From positions 9,054,501-9,118,500 of the forward strand of contig NC_059504.1 of NCBI RefSeq assembly GCF_914767665.1: 64,000 nt of DNA, written 5' to 3'. Under the pieces are notes generated by a model, which was not told the DNA's origin, made no database searches, and worked only from the letters and a program-made list of their open reading frames with translations. Within the stretch, counting starts at the first letter, position 1; every line of letters begins with the position of its first letter. A program made the position numbers and the translations under genes. Positions 1 through 11,639 of the stretch are shown one piece after another. Source of the stretch: Harmonia axyridis (Eukaryota > Arthropoda > Insecta > Coleoptera > Coccinellidae).

Positions 1-1431
1 GGTTTTTCTTGATGTTTTACTGGACATAATATATAACAACATTTTTCAACAGGGAATATTCCTCCAATGAATCCAAAACAGACTCTATTCCATTGTACTC
101 TAGGTGATGAAGAGTGAACTACCATTATTTATGTGATAGTTATTATAATTCCCAACTTGAAATAATCTTTCAACGATCATTCGATAGTATGATCCTTGTT
201 TATTTCGAATGGTCAAAATAATAAATGTTTATATCAGGTGTGGAACTTGTTATTCACATTTTATTGACTCAATATCATTGAGAAATAAAACATGATGTCC
301 TTAGCTTATTATGTACTTGTCATACAATGTTGAATTATTCAATTTCGAGCTTTTTCGGCACTATTACGTATAATTAATCGTTTTCTGGACATGGATTGTC
401 CTTTTTTTTATTGATGATGAAAAAATCAGTTGGGATACAATGAATCATTTTGTTGCACACCTAAATCTTTCTGGGAATAATAGTGTCAAGCTTGATGTTC
501 CTTCGGTGTCCCCTTATTGTGGTTCATCATTTTTTACGACGAAGTGAATTATGTATATTGCTCACTTGGGGGTCGTCTTCCTAGTTCCATTCCTTCTTCG
601 GCAGTTTTGAGTTTTTAATTTGGGCAGCTCGTGAAGGTTTCTTGCCCTTTTCACCCTTGGGTTATGAGAAAATTATTCCCCACTCGAGTTCATGTAAAAA
701 GGCATTACATATCCAGGGTGTTAAAGAGGCCAGAAAAAACAAAAGGTATATATTACCAAATGTATGGTTCTCAAGATAGATTATGTTGAATTGAAAAAAA
801 TATGAAATGAAACTGAATTAATTTCCACAAATATTTTAATATTAACAACAATTGTTACGCCAACACTGTGGCTTCTTCAGGTTAATTTTACATTTCACCG
901 ATACAAAGCAGACCTTGAAGATCAACTTATAAAAAAATTTTAACGTTGACCGAAAAATCATGAAAGCTTGAAAGGACTTAATGAACTTCACAGGAATATT
1001 GGACATTATACAGGATGGCTCACATAAAACTATTCCATCTAGGGAAATTTATGGCAAAAATATTTTTGAATCAATGTTGAAGAGATTCATAGCAGTTAAT
1101 TTTGAGGTTTTCATTGTAACCAGATTTTTTCTCGGTGTGCTTAAGTCGAAGGAGAATGTCACACTGAAAGACATGAATATGATTCGGTATACTGTTGGAT
1201 TCTTGTTTCTCTTCAATTTTTTTTAGAAATCTGATATCGCATATTATCCGTGCTTGAAACAACATTGTTTCACGTGAATTATATTCCAGAGCAGAGAAGT
1301 TTTACGAAATACCTAACAAACAACCTACTTTGTTATCCATCTATCTATTGTTATCTTGTATGAAGGGACAGTATTTAGTTTCTTCGCGCGAAAGAATAAT
1401 ATATCAGGAAGGTGCCTACGTCTCTTTTTCT
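1..1431. other. No gene recognised
   Basis: A+T-rich sequence. The short open frames here (for example 981-1226) have no recognisable domain and no flanking splice or start context. I see no repeat shared with the rest of the window before 1432. Confidence 0.5.
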
Positions 1432-1435
1432 TATA

Positions 1436-2372
1436 CAAGGTGTTCCAAATTAAGTCGGCACCATTGCTAATTCCGTTATTATTGATGCTACGATGTCGGT
1501 TGAATGGGCAAACTGTTGGCATTTTTAGTGGCCTTCTCGATGCCGAAAACAAACAAAAAATTGACAGTCGCGTTGTCATAATATTTCATAAAATGTTTTT
1601 TTTTTCAATGGAACATTTTTTATGCATTTCTATTCGTTATAACATTCTCAACAACAAAGTTCATATCACCTTTCTTCCTGAAGTGGAAAATGAGCGACTT
1701 TGAAATATTTATTTATTTCATTAGTACGAAAAATTTATTTGTTTCGGCGAATAACTGTTGTCCATTTATTGTACTTAAACGAATGACAATATTTCGTTAC
1801 TGAGAGCAAAATAAGACAGTAAAAAAAAAAAAATTGAGCTGGGATGTGAACTCGTGAAACCCGTGATCATCATGTCGCACCACTCAATTGACACCACTAA
1901 GCTATTTGGTATTAATTTACAAAACGATAATTTCCATCTTAAAGCCATTTCGCTAGCCGCATTCATTTTGTGAATCAATAGTGTCAATAGAAGGGCCCAA
2001 ATACGTGTTCAACAAGAAGACGGTGTTTTTTGAACATTTACTCGACATTTTATAGGGCTTTATCAAATCCGTTCGTTATAAATGTTTCCTATTAATACAA
2101 CTGTCCTATTTTCACCTTTACGAAAAAAAGTCAAATGAGCTTTGTTGTTGAGAATGTTATTGCGAATCGAAATGCATGAGAAAATATAGGGTGTTCCATT
2201 GAAAAAAAATATCATTTTATGAAATATTATGACAAAGCGACTGTCAGTTTTTTGTTTGTTTTCGGCGTCGAGAAGGCCACTAAAAATGCTACCAGTTTGC
2301 CCATTTAACTGACTTCGTAGCATCAATAATAACGGAGTTGGCAATGGTGTCGACTTAATTTGGAACACCCTG
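1436..2372. mobile_element. Foldback MITE, CAGGGTG-type termini
   Basis: The left end reads CAAGGTGTTCCAAATTAAGT and the right end is its inverted match, ending GGAACACCCTG. Arms of roughly 265 bp (1436-1700 and 2110-2372) face each other around a unique centre. The element is bracketed by TATA on both sides (1432-1435 and 2373-2376), which can be read as a TA duplication next to termini starting TACA. Peptides that look alike on opposite strands here come only from the inverted arms. There is no transposase, so it is non-autonomous. Termini and TA target suggest the IS630-Tc1-mariner superfamily (inference). Confidence 0.8.
1826..1925 (-). repeat. tRNA-like sequence, probable SINE or tRNA pseudogene
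   Basis: On the minus strand a box-A-like TAGCTTAGTGG (1894-1904) is followed about 50 bp later by a box-B-like GAGTTCACATCCC (1841-1853). A run of twelve or more T, a plausible Pol III terminator, comes next. The stems do not pair well enough for a functional tRNA. It sits in the central loop of the surrounding MITE. Confidence 0.4.
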
Positions 2373-3045
2373 TATATGACAAGCACATAACTTTTTCTCA
2401 ATGAAAATTGATTGATTGAAATTCAAAATGATAACGAGTAAAACATTGTATACCATATAATACGTTTATCAAAGTTGTAATTATCTCAATGATTCTGCAA
2501 GAAATAAATGTTTTCAGAACAAAATTTCTATGAGATTGATTAATTCATCTGAAGTAAGAGTATCAAAAAATAATCAGTGTGAGAGGCAACCACCTTTTTA
2601 AAAAAAGTACAGCACAAAAGAACGCAGGGCTATAATTTTCGGGGGTGAATGTGATGTCAAAGGACAGGGGAAATTGTTTACGAATGCATATGGCAGCTGC
2701 TCGTTGTTCTTCCTCTTTTTCAAATAAATAATACCTTCCGGCGTGGTACGCATTGTGTAACGAACGCGTTGAGGCGTATTGTTACAGGAACTTTGTCATC
2801 GCCAACTTGATGCTCTCATCTACCATTTGATACAGATTAAAATCTACAGATCGAAAATTTATGTTGCTGAAAATCCCATATTCCCAATCATTTTCGCCAA
2901 ATATTCCATAATTCACAATTATTTCATTTGTATTTCTTTTTTAAATGACTTTCTTTATTTTACGTTGTGGAATTTACATTGAAAAATAGTAATAACTATG
3001 GAAATATTATATATGTACATTATTATATATATATTTTTTTTTTTC

Positions 3046-3943
3046 AATTTTCTAAGGTATGGGAAATTTTATTAAAATTTTTTGACAAGAAAAAATTCCG
3101 GGTAAACTCGAAATTCGTCTAATTATGGATTCTTCTTAGACCTCACAGTTGTTTCAAGGAAATTTGAACTCGAAATTTGGGAAAAAGCAGTAAAAATTGA
3201 ATATCTATCCAAAAATGTTTATAGCTTCTAATATATTTGTCGAAGACAACTTATATACAAACGTTTTTCAGAGATCGAGTTGTGATCTTAAACATAGTGA
3301 GGTTTCAAGTGCGTAGCTTATGACCAGAGGAAGTGGCTGCCTCGTGAAAATCAATAAATTTTTTTTCGAAAATTTTAGATAATTAGCAATAATAATTCAT
3401 GAAATAATGGACTAATCGCCGAACTACAAGCATTTTCGTGATCTACGTAATCGAATCGATCTATAAAAAAGGTGCCATATTTGCACGAAAGAACTTTTCT
3501 TAATTTTCTAAGGTCTAGGCATGGAAAATTTTGCAAAAATTTATCGACAAAAAATTTTCGGGTAAACTCGAAATTCGTCTAATAATGGATCGTCCATTTT
3601 AACGCCACTCACCAATTTTTCGTAGACCACACAGTTTCAAGGAAATTTGAACTCGAAATTTGGAAAAAAACAGTTAAAATTGAATCTCTATCCAGAAATC
3701 TTTTATAGCTCCTAAAATATTTGTCGCAAACCCCTTAAATATAAACGTTTTTCAGAGATCGAGCTGTGATCTAAAATATAGTGAGGTTTCAAGTGCGTAG
3801 CTCATGACCAGAAGAAGTGGCAGGCTCGAGAAAATTAATAGATTTTTTTTTAGAAAATTTCAGATTATTAGCTATAATTCATGAAATAATGGACTAATCG
3901 CCCAACTATAAGCATTTTCGTGATCTACGTAAACGAATCAATC
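3046..3943. repeat. Direct tandem duplication, two ~0.42-kb units
   Basis: Unit A (about 3046-3460) and unit B (about 3502-3943) align along their whole length. Shared landmarks include AATTTTCTAAGG, GGGTAAACTCGAAATTCGTC, TTTCAGAGATCGAG and AGCATTTTCGTGATCTACGT. Unit B has about 29 bp extra near 3590-3618. The units differ by scattered substitutions and small indels, so the duplication is not recent. No coding potential is conserved between them. Confidence 0.85.
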
Positions 3944-3949
3944 GAAATA

Positions 3950-5017
3950 TATTATATTGAATGAAAAATATATAACTTCATTCCTCACAAATGAAAAATA
4001 AAAAAAATCAAGACGAAATTGTTACGTTGAGTACAAATCTTTCTGTTTCCGCGAAGTTGTTGTTTTATTCAGTGTTTAGGCTTCATTCAAGTCGACATTC
4101 TGTTCTGAATTATCTGGATTCCAAATTGTCTGGATTGTGGCATCAGTTTCTATTAATAATATTAGTGTTTACTCCGTCTGAAAACATGTTGTGTTCGTCG
4201 TGCCTTTAATCTCAGGGTTTCGATGAAAAACTAATCAGTTGAATTGAGACTGCCAGAAAAAGAAGACAATATTTGATGCTTCTTGGCCTTCATCAAGCAG
4301 AATAAGAAAAAAAAACGTTAATAAAGTGTTATCCTTTCAAAAACTTTTCTGGATATAAATCGCGGTATGAGCGTTATATTATTCCAATAGAAAAAATTCT
4401 GAGCATGTTCCATCCCCTCCTTTATGAAATAGAAGACGAAAGGAGAATAGGGGATGAAATCGGAAAAGGCACAACGTATTTTCGTATTTGTTTAAGAAAC
4501 AAATGATCCTGCAAGATATTTTCAGGCTTTATCCTCAAGCTTGAAGACGGAGATGATGAGAGAGGGTTGAACCCTCCCCGTTTACGTTGTTTTGGTCCTT
4601 GACAGAAAAGCTCTAGGCTGTCTGAACAATCAGAAAAAGCGGAGTAAGAAACTCTTCATCTCAATTCTTATTTTCGGCTCTGAAGGTGGAAGAAGAGGTT
4701 ATTCAGTCTTATTTCGAATGATTTCTTTCATCATGCTAAAAAGGGAAAAAGATTAATGAAGAACATGAATAGTATAGATATAAAATACATGCGGTTTATT
4801 TTAAATTCTGCCAAAAACAATTTTTGTTGCCTTTATGAATTTTCAGGTATGGTATACCCAAAGTCACTTGAACTAGTCCATAAAAACTTTTGGCCGGATG
4901 TCTCTTTGAAGTGGATTCCGTGATCCGCTAAATACCGGGGTTTATTTGAAAGTATATTGTTAGGCAATAAATTCACTGGCCCCAAAGGAATTTCTGGAAA
5001 CTTGGACAACCCTTGTA
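3950..5017. other. No gene recognised
   Basis: A+T-rich sequence with a 72-codon open frame (3991-4209) that lacks any recognisable motif. No internal repeat or terminal structure is seen. Confidence 0.45.
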
Positions 5018-5957
5018 AAGGGTGTTTTTCTTAGAGCTATAGAACTTTAAATTGCAATAAAACAACGATGGATTATTCGATTGACATGAATTTTATTTAT
5101 CCGCAATATGAACTTGTGGCATTACATTTTAAATATGATTTCTGGCATATGACCGCCACGGCTGGCTCGGATGTAGTCCAATCTGGACGTCCAATTTTCG
5201 ATGAATTTTTCCAACATTTGTGGCCCTATATCGGCAATAACACGGCGAATGTTGTCTTCCAAATGGTCAAGGGTTTGTGGCTAATCCGCATGGACCAATG
5301 ACTTTACATAGCCCCAAAGAAAGTAGTCTAGCGGTGTTAAATTACAAGATCTTGGAGGCCAATTCACAGGTCCAAAACGTGAAATTAGGCGGTCACCTAA
5401 CGTGTCTTTCAATAAATCGATTGTGGCACGAGCTGTGTGACATGTTGCGCCGTCTTGTTGGAACCACAGCTCCTGGACATCTTGGTTGTTCAATTCAATA
5501 ATGAAAAAGTTAGTAATCATGGCTCTATACCGATCACCATTGACTGTAACGTTCTGGCCATCATCGTTTTTGAAGAAGTACGGACCAATGATTCCACCAG
5601 CCCATAAAGCGCACCAAACAGTCAGTTTTTCTGGATGTAACGGTGTTTCGACATACACTTGAGGATTAGCTTCACTCCAAATGCGTCAGTTTTGTCTGTT
5701 GACGTAGCCATTCAACCAGAAGTGCGCTTCATCGCTTAACAAAATAAAATGGACGTAGTGCGCGATACGTATTCCGCACAGAACCATTATTTTCGAAATA
5801 AAATTGCACTATTTGCAAGCGTTGTTCAGGCGTGAGTCTATTCATGATGAATTGCCAAACCAAACTGAGAATAAATCACTTGACAGCTGTTAAATCGGCC
5901 GCCATCTTGAACAGTAATGCCAACTTAAAGTTATATACCTCGAAAAAAAACACCCGT
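5018..5957 (-). mobile_element. DD41D (rosa-like) mariner, internally deleted copy
   Basis: Terminal inverted repeats begin A(A/C)GGGTGTTTTT at both ends and are flanked by TA at 5016-5017 and 5958-5959. The transposase runs on the minus strand. At 940 bp it is shorter than the usual ~1.3 kb for the superfamily, because the DNA-binding half of the transposase is missing between RALRPF and LLSDEAHFWLNG. A second copy at the right edge of the window shares the same deletion junction. Confidence 0.9.
5122..5845 (-). pseudogene. DD41D transposase, broken
   Basis: The start codon (5845-5843) opens with MNRLTPEQRLQIVQFYF. After about 33 residues comes the deletion junction, then a shifted frame into SDEAHFWLNGY. 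The 126-codon stretch 5281-5658 holds the second catalytic region QQDGATCHTA and the third region LTPLDYFLWGY. These two aspartates are 41 residues apart, which is what identifies the DD41D class. A nonsense codon at 5279-5281 interrupts the tail, which otherwise continues to a natural stop at 5122-5124 after MPEIIFKM. Deletion, frameshift and nonsense make it non-functional. Confidence 0.9.
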
Positions 5958-5959
5958 TA

Positions 5960-6530
5960 TTTCCCGGCAAAACGAAGCCTGGATCCTCATTGGTGTTCCT
6001 CTCCAGAAACGCCGTTTTATAAGCTCCTTTGAATGAGCGCTTGTGCATGAAAAATTCCCGGTTTTATAATGATGAATCCGGTCCTCTGAAGAAGTTGACG
6101 GTCTACAAATTGAGAATTATAAGGCAATTCGCGGCCTCTGCGATGGCACGGTGAGGCGCGCAGCATATTAAGGTGCATTTTATATTTGCCCAAATGCCAT
6201 TTCTTCGGATGCTTCTCGATCTGTTCGGTCCCTGACGGCTACGGAACCCGTAGTCATTATTGCGGATGGAAAGACCTAGCAGATCTTCGTTATTTGCTCG
6301 GGAAAAAGCACAATAGGTTTTTTGCGCTGACGCTTTTCTCAAGGCGCAAATTGTACTTGGGACAATGCAAGTTTTCTGTAAGAGGGATGATTGTTCGGCA
6401 TACTTCCCTGATTTCATTCAATTTATGATATCCTAAATGATATTTTTACTAATTTGAAAAATGTGCTTTGTAGGCAGCGGTTCGAATTGAACATTAGAAT
6501 TTGGAGCATTATCATCAAAGAAAGAATAAT
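5960..6530. other. Unassigned, moderately GC-rich stretch
   Basis: The sequence is richer in G+C and CpG than its neighbours and contains a 104-codon minus-strand frame (6103-6417) rich in Arg, Ser and Cys but without a recognisable domain. It could be an untranslated exon or old repeat. I see no second copy in the window. Confidence 0.35.
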
Positions 6531-7096
6531 AGTATATTCTAAAACAAGTTGCAGAATGGGCTTCTATTCCAACACGAATGCGAAATTCGAAAACGAGTAT
6601 TCGAACGCAAGAGTGTTGGAATTGCCTTCTGCAACGAGTATTAGACAATACTTTCTCAATTTCAGTCAAGTATTGTGAAATATTGTCGAAATTCAATGAA
6701 ATATTCAGATTATATATTCTAGTGACTTTTGTATTGTATCTTAACTGTTGGTGTGACTGTTACGAAAATTGACAGATTACGGCATTTGAATATGAATCGT
6801 ACGTTTCGAATTTTGAAATAATTTACAATTACGCATTGAATTCGTGAATTATGTCTGACGCAATCGGTTTAACACCACCAGAATTAAGAGAAATTGCGAA
6901 TAATGTTGCAAATCATTTCACTATATCTAAAGTATATTATATTGACAATTAGTGACGTTTGTCGAAATTTGATAGGATTGGTCAGTAGAGACAACCATAA
7001 AACGAAAAATATAATTGAAAACGATGCTGAAATGAGTGCATTACAGTACTGTTTTTAGAACTGTAATGAACTCATTATGATACTGAAATAGAGAAA
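6531..7096 (+). mobile_element. Repeat X, copy 1 (possible deletion derivative)
   Basis: The copy starts AGTATATTCTAAAACAAGTT and ends TACTGAAATAGAGAAA. The same 0.57-kb sequence recurs, interrupted, at 32515-33928, and fragments lie near 12245 and 31300. Both long copies keep a short frame opening MSDAIGLTPPELREIANN (ATG at 6851), followed by an abrupt jump to the 3' region. This suggests an element that lost most of a coding sequence. I suspect a tyrosine-recombinase (Crypton-like) parent from memory of similar openings, but the sequence alone does not prove it. Confidence 0.55.
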
Positions 7097-7197
7097 GCAT
7101 TATTCTATCTTTGCATCGGATATGCACTGCAGACCAGACGACTAATTCTTTAATATTTTCCATGCGTACTACAGAGTGAGTTTTTGACTTGCACATA

Positions 7198-7290
7198 CAC
7201 TGTGTCCGTAAAGTATGGAACAAAATCATTCTTAGCTAAACAGACCATTTTAAGAAATAATCATGAAAAACGTCGATTTTTATTTTAATT
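7198..7290 (+). repeat. CACTGTGTCC-type transposon end
   Basis: The segment begins CACTGTGTCCGTAAAGTATG, preceded by TA. It matches 13061-13175 and both ends of the composite element at 20422-21663. It is cut off by a mariner fragment at about 7290. Confidence 0.75.
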
Positions 7291-7648
7291 TTTCGCTTTC
7301 ACCGTCATGCTGGTCTTCGACGTCAAAATCTCCGTTCTTGAAGCGTTGAAACCATTCTCGGTAGGTTCTTTCACTAATACCGACGTCACCGTAGTTATTT
7401 TAGAGCATTCGAATAGTCTCAGCAACAGATTTTTTCATATCAAAGCAGGATATTTAAACCTCCCTCAAATTATGAGAATTTGGCTCATAAGCTGACATGT
7501 TCAATCGATAATAACTTTATGTTGCAGACACAAATCGACTAATATTTCGATGGAGTAATGTATACAAATACCTAAGGTTATTGTATGACATCTACGATCT
7601 ATTAATTTCGAGTTTCGACTACCACTTACCGCTACAGCCATCCAGGTT
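7291..7648 (-). mobile_element. Mariner family 2, 5'-end fragment
   Basis: Read on the minus strand it matches the start of the copies at 34737 and 59205: the untranslated leader followed by the beginning of a D,D34D transposase with its helix-turn-helix (EWFQRFKNG-type region). Small indels break the frame, and the outer terminal repeat is cut at about 7648. No catalytic domain remains. Confidence 0.8.
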
Positions 7649-8164
7649 TTCAGGGAAGGCATAGCTCATAATAAAATTTTCAAATGGCCAAATCTTTTCA
7701 TCTAGGCCTAATCGGAAAAGTAAAGCGTTTCTTTCGACCTATAACACCTCTTCGAGGCGACATTAGTATGTCGATTAAAATTGATTTAAATCAGTCTATA
7801 GAAAGTTGAAACAAATTTAATAAAACAGTTTCAAACAACATTGTAGCTGTACAAGGAAACCAGTGTTCAAATATCGTGTTTCCCTAATTATTCGCTATGA
7901 AGATAGGGATATTAACACAACTCATGACTAAATTTTATGTCTGGACATTATTTGACTCGTAACTCTCTCATAAACGAGACAATGCATTTGTTAACCATAA
8001 TTTTACGATGAGTTTAACCTACTTGTTTATTAACAAGCCATTCTAATGTTCGAATGGTTTCTTAGATAAATAACAAACTAACACTGCTGGCTGGTTAATG
8101 ATTGACTATGATATGCACAGTGGTTGAATCATTTCTATGGTTGGAAACATGCAGCCTATCCAAC

Positions 8165-8743
8165 TATAATAGGGATGTTGCCTATATTTTGAAATTGCTT
8201 TTAATTTGTAGATAAGCCCTATATAAACACGAAAAAAATATTTTCATGGAAAAATATAGAAAGGACCAATAAAAATACGTTAATAAAAAAGTTCTCAAAA
8301 TTCCCGCTGAAACGTTCCATTCTGCCACGGTATTATGGTGACGTCACTGCATAAAAGAGTCACCACCATGGACAAACTAACTACTTTATCTATGATCACC
8401 ACGTGCTAACGGTCTGTCAAACTGAACAAATATCAGCTGATATTGACAGTCAAGTCGGTTTGATTATATCTGACGTTCTAAACCATAGATAAACTAGATT
8501 TATATAAGATTAGTTTATCTATATTCTAAACGTTTCAGTGCTATGACGTCAAATTGCCCTGATTGGCGTTCGCAGTCACGTGCTAGTCGATAAGAATAAT
8601 TAACACAATTTAAATCAATTTCATTGAATTGAATTCGAGAAATAAGATTAGGAAAATGCTATTTTAATATTTCAAAAACGGCCTTTAATGTGGAAAACCT
8701 AAATTCATTTGATGTTATTATATGACGCAACATCCCTATTATA
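8165..8743. mobile_element. MITE with TATAATAGGGATGTTGC termini
   Basis: The inverted termini TATAATAGGGATGTTGC (8165-8181) and its exact complement (8727-8743) delimit 579 bp. The interior is non-coding and carries the palindromic motif GACGTC twice. No second copy is in the window, so it is called from its ends alone. Confidence 0.65.
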
Positions 8744-8759
8744 TTATATTTGGTAATAA

Positions 8760-9339
8760 CATACCTACATTAAATGAAAATACCTCACTACATCATGTTC
8801 GTTCAACCCATGAAAAATTAAAAATATGTGATAACTCAATTGTAGTCCACCAATGGTCGATGATATATGTTTCTTAATACCTCAGAATTCCGGAAGTAAT
8901 CCATTAAATTGTTCTCATAACCCCCATCATATTCTCAAGACTAGGTTCGGTGGAAAGTAAATAAAAGAAGTGTTCAACACCAAGTCTTAGAGAATTGGAA
9001 GAGGTACATGACAGTGTCATGATTGATCTGTCTCAAGTGCTGAAAGTTTCCCAATCGTTCATTTATGTATGGGAGGTGAAAAGGCTTTTATCGGCATGAA
9101 TGTCTCCTATAATTTAGTGTGAGATAGTTCTGTTAAGCACAGTTCTGTCTAGAACTCTCAAGATGACTCGTAGCTGGATGTCTTCGTATCACGAATCGGA
9201 CTTGAAGTTAGTACTACAATTTCTCAAAATCAATATTGCTATTTCTATGTCCAAAAAAATACATTTCCTTCCTAAGAAATCTTTGAGGAAATATAAAAGA
9301 AAGCAATTAGCTATAATTTAAAGGGTTATCCTCAGCATT
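8760..9339. other. No gene recognised
   Basis: A+T-rich sequence without recognisable coding or repeat structure. Confidence 0.45.
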
Positions 9340-9344
9340 TTCAT

Positions 9345-9423
9345 AGTGAATTTTAACAATTTCAGTGCGTTGTTGAATCTTGTATTGTTCCATTTCCAGC
9401 AGTGGCGTAGTTTTACTCGTCCA
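9345..9423 (+). repeat. Repeat shared with 26815-26905
   Basis: TAGTGAATTTTAACAATTTC and the next ~75 bp recur at 26814-26905 with scattered substitutions. It is probably the terminal region of a mariner-like element (inference). Confidence 0.6.
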
Positions 9424-9473
9424 ATGTCAAAATATGACACCTTCAAACGTTTGAAGGTGTCATATTTTGACAT
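9424..9473. repeat. Perfect 50-bp palindrome
   Basis: The sequence equals its own reverse complement over 50 bp, centred on AAACGTTT at 9445-9452, with half-site ATGTCAAAATATGACACC. There is no spacer, so it could extrude as a cruciform. It abuts a transposon-like repeat on its left. Confidence 0.95.
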
Positions 9474-9524
9474 CTATCGCTATCTGGGTAGCTATTACGT
9501 GCATAGGTGGCACCAAGGCGGTTC

Positions 9525-9570
9525 TCTCGTCTGTAGTAAGTGCCTCTTGTAGGCTTAGCAACATCGAACG
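9525..9570 (-). repeat. Repeat shared with 58922-58966
   Basis: On the minus strand GTTCGATGTTGCTAAGCC and the following bases to ACTACAGA match 58922-58966 almost perfectly. The identity of the parent element is unknown. Confidence 0.7.
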
Positions 9571-9632
9571 ATCTTTCGACTATCACTTACCTCTATAGCT
9601 ATCTATTGCAAAACGGCGGAAGCAAAGATGTA
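9571..9632 (-). mobile_element. Mariner family 2, solo terminal repeat
   Basis: GCAAAACGGCGGAAGCAAA followed by GTACTCCTA matches the right terminal inverted repeats of the copies ending at 24004 and 35980. Only the last ~60 bp of the element remain. Confidence 0.75.
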
Positions 9633-9788
9633 CTCCTAATAAGTTTATTTTTTTAAATTGTTTTATTTTTAATAAATCACATTCATAAGACAAACGAGAG
9701 CTATTTCTGATTGAAATGACACTTAGTTAAAGTTAGGAAAAATAAGATGAAAAAAAAACAAATGATTTAAATATTACACAATTTATAA

Positions 9789-9794
9789 TTTATT
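9789..9794 (-). terminator. Polyadenylation signal of the RING gene
   Basis: AATAAA on the minus strand, about 44 bp downstream of the stop codon of the RING-H2 gene. Confidence 0.6.
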
Positions 9795-9837
9795 TCCCAC
9801 AAAAATGTTACAGGTTGTGTCGAACAGAGATGTAAAA

Positions 9838-10429
9838 TTAATTTTCCTCGTTGGTTCGGCACTCGGTTTGGCATTCGTTTTCTCCTTCAATCTCTTCTTT
9901 TTCTTCTTCAGTTTCACTTTCATCATCTGCGTCACTCTCATCATCTTCTTCATCGCTGTCCATCTTGTCGAACCGATGGATATTGACAGGTTTCCAATTA
10001 GTATCGAAGATACTGCAGGTTTCTTCGAAAACTAAATTTGTCCTGCACATGGGACAACATTCGGAATTGGAGCACCACCTGTCGATACACTCCTTGTGGA
10101 ATGAATGTCTGCAGTCCGTAAGGTACAATTCTCCTGTTAATCTGCTCAAACAAACGCTGCAATCCTCTTCGAATGTTATACCCCTAGGAAAAAAAAGTAC
10201 ATATTAATTCACTGTTTGTAGGTACAATATGGTTATTGTTCATTTCAAAAACATATATTGAACAAACATTTCTTTATAAGAATGAAACATTCAGAAACTA
10301 AAGATAACATTTGATTATATAGTTTCAAAAATAATTTAAGAAAAAAATGATGTAAAAGCATTATTACCTTTCTGTACAATCGTTGTACAACTTTTCGAAG
10401 TTGAATTCATATAGATGGTCTAAAGACAT
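9838..10429 (-). CDS. RING-H2 zinc-finger protein (probable E3 ubiquitin ligase)
   Basis: Two exons: 10368-10429 (ATG at 10429-10427, 20 codons plus two bases, donor AG|GTAATA) and 9838-10183 (acceptor CCTAG|GGG), joined across a 184-bp intron to give 135 residues. The second exon supplies a complete RING-H2: C29-x2-C32, C45-R-H47, H50, C53, C64-x2-C67, with Trp57 at the position that normally contacts the E2 enzyme. RING-H2 domains of this form usually bind two zinc ions and pass ubiquitin from an E2 to a substrate. Residues ~96-124 are almost all Asp, Glu and Ser, an acidic tail of unknown role. There is no signal peptide or membrane segment, so a cytosolic or nuclear protein is likely. The splice joins the frame exactly, the first cysteine pair exists only in the extended exon, and there are no internal stops. 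The intron is free of recognisable transposons. The ortholog is not identified and the substrate is unknown. Confidence 0.85.
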
Positions 10430-10662
10430 CTTTTCGGCTTCAAAATTTACTGCTCTGCTTTCAACACTGTCAAACTGATACTAAACTAGTTAGCGTACCA
10501 GCACCTTTATGTACTAACGGGACTGGATAGTAAATGTGCACCTGCGCAATTCATTACTAGTTTGATTTAGGGAAAGGGACAACCAACTTTCGATATTTTC
10601 TGACACTAATTTATAGAAATATGTAAGAGTAAAAATATCGATATTACTCGAATTATTGTTTT

Positions 10663-11478
10663 TGACTAACTAGATCATAATAGGTTTCGTGTAGTTGAAT
10701 TGATAATGGAAATTATTAAAAAAATCGAATTTGATGCTCTAAAATGAATATCGATATGTAGAATTGCAAAACTGAAATTCTGCTTAACGAAAATACTCCA
10801 TGAAAATGGGAGCAGACTACTAAATATGTCGTTTTCAACTGAATCTCGTCATCTGAATCTTATTATTCTCCTCTATGATAGAACGTATATTGTGCAACAT
10901 GTGGAGAAAGTCCTTTTCTCGCTCGTGTGTTTGCGACACTCGCCTTTCAGGCTCTTGCCACAAACTTTCGTTGTATTTCCTACAACTGCTATGAAAAGTA
11001 GCATAGCGAGGTGGGGGCAAAGTGCCGTGAGAAATAATATTTCCCACAGTATGAGCAATACATAGTTTTGAAATTGAGTAAGCTATGAAGAATACGCTAC
11101 TTTTCATAGCAGTTGTAGGAAATAGTATATTGTGCAACAAGTGGGGAAAGTCCAACATTTTTCGCGAGTGTGGAAGTTTTTGGCAAGAGCCTGAAAGGCG
11201 AGTGCCGCAAACACACGAGCGAGAAAAGGACTTCCTCTACATGTTGCACAATATACTTTCTGTCATAGAGGAGAATAATAAGATTCAGATGACGAGATTC
11301 AGTTGAAAACGACATATTTAGTAGTCTGCTCCCATTTTCATGGAGTATTTTCGTTAAGCAGAATTTCAGTTTTGCAATTCTACATATCGATATTTATTTT
11401 AGAGCATCAAATTCGATGTTTTTAATAATTTGCATTATGAATTCGACTACACGAAACTTATTATGATCTAGTTAGTTA
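10663..11478. repeat. Large inverted repeat (arms ~350 bp)
   Basis: The left arm (10663 to ~11003) and right arm (~11097-11478) are highly similar in opposite orientation. Landmarks are TCGATATGTAGAATTGCAAA, GACTACTAAATATGTCGTTT, and the inner GCTATGAAAAGTAGC with its complement. The right arm has ~60 bp extra (11122-11180), which recurs at 15303-15352. Similar open frames on both strands are mirror images of the arms and are not genes. Confidence 0.85.
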
Positions 11479-11639
11479 AAAATTCTGATTTATCGTGACC
11501 AGAACCAGTTGAAAACACAGAAAGATATTCGAAAGCGGCCGTTGAATAATATTCCTATGTTATTGTTTTTATTTATTTCTGGAGCTCTCAGCAATATTGA
11601 GTCATAACTTTTTATTTTCGATGTCCAGAAATGCAAAAC

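Noticed and set aside
1356..2401. Two similar ~113-codon peptides facing each other
   Set aside because: Mirror translations of the foldback MITE arms.
9851..10207. 118-codon plus-strand frame, rich in serine and phenylalanine
   Set aside because: Antisense shadow of the acidic tail of the RING-H2 gene; the Ser runs are complements of Asp/Glu codons.
10826..11315. Near-identical peptides on opposite strands (beginning MSFSTESRHLN)
   Set aside because: They arise because the two arms of the inverted repeat read the same in opposite directions. The third, diverged copy does not keep the frame.
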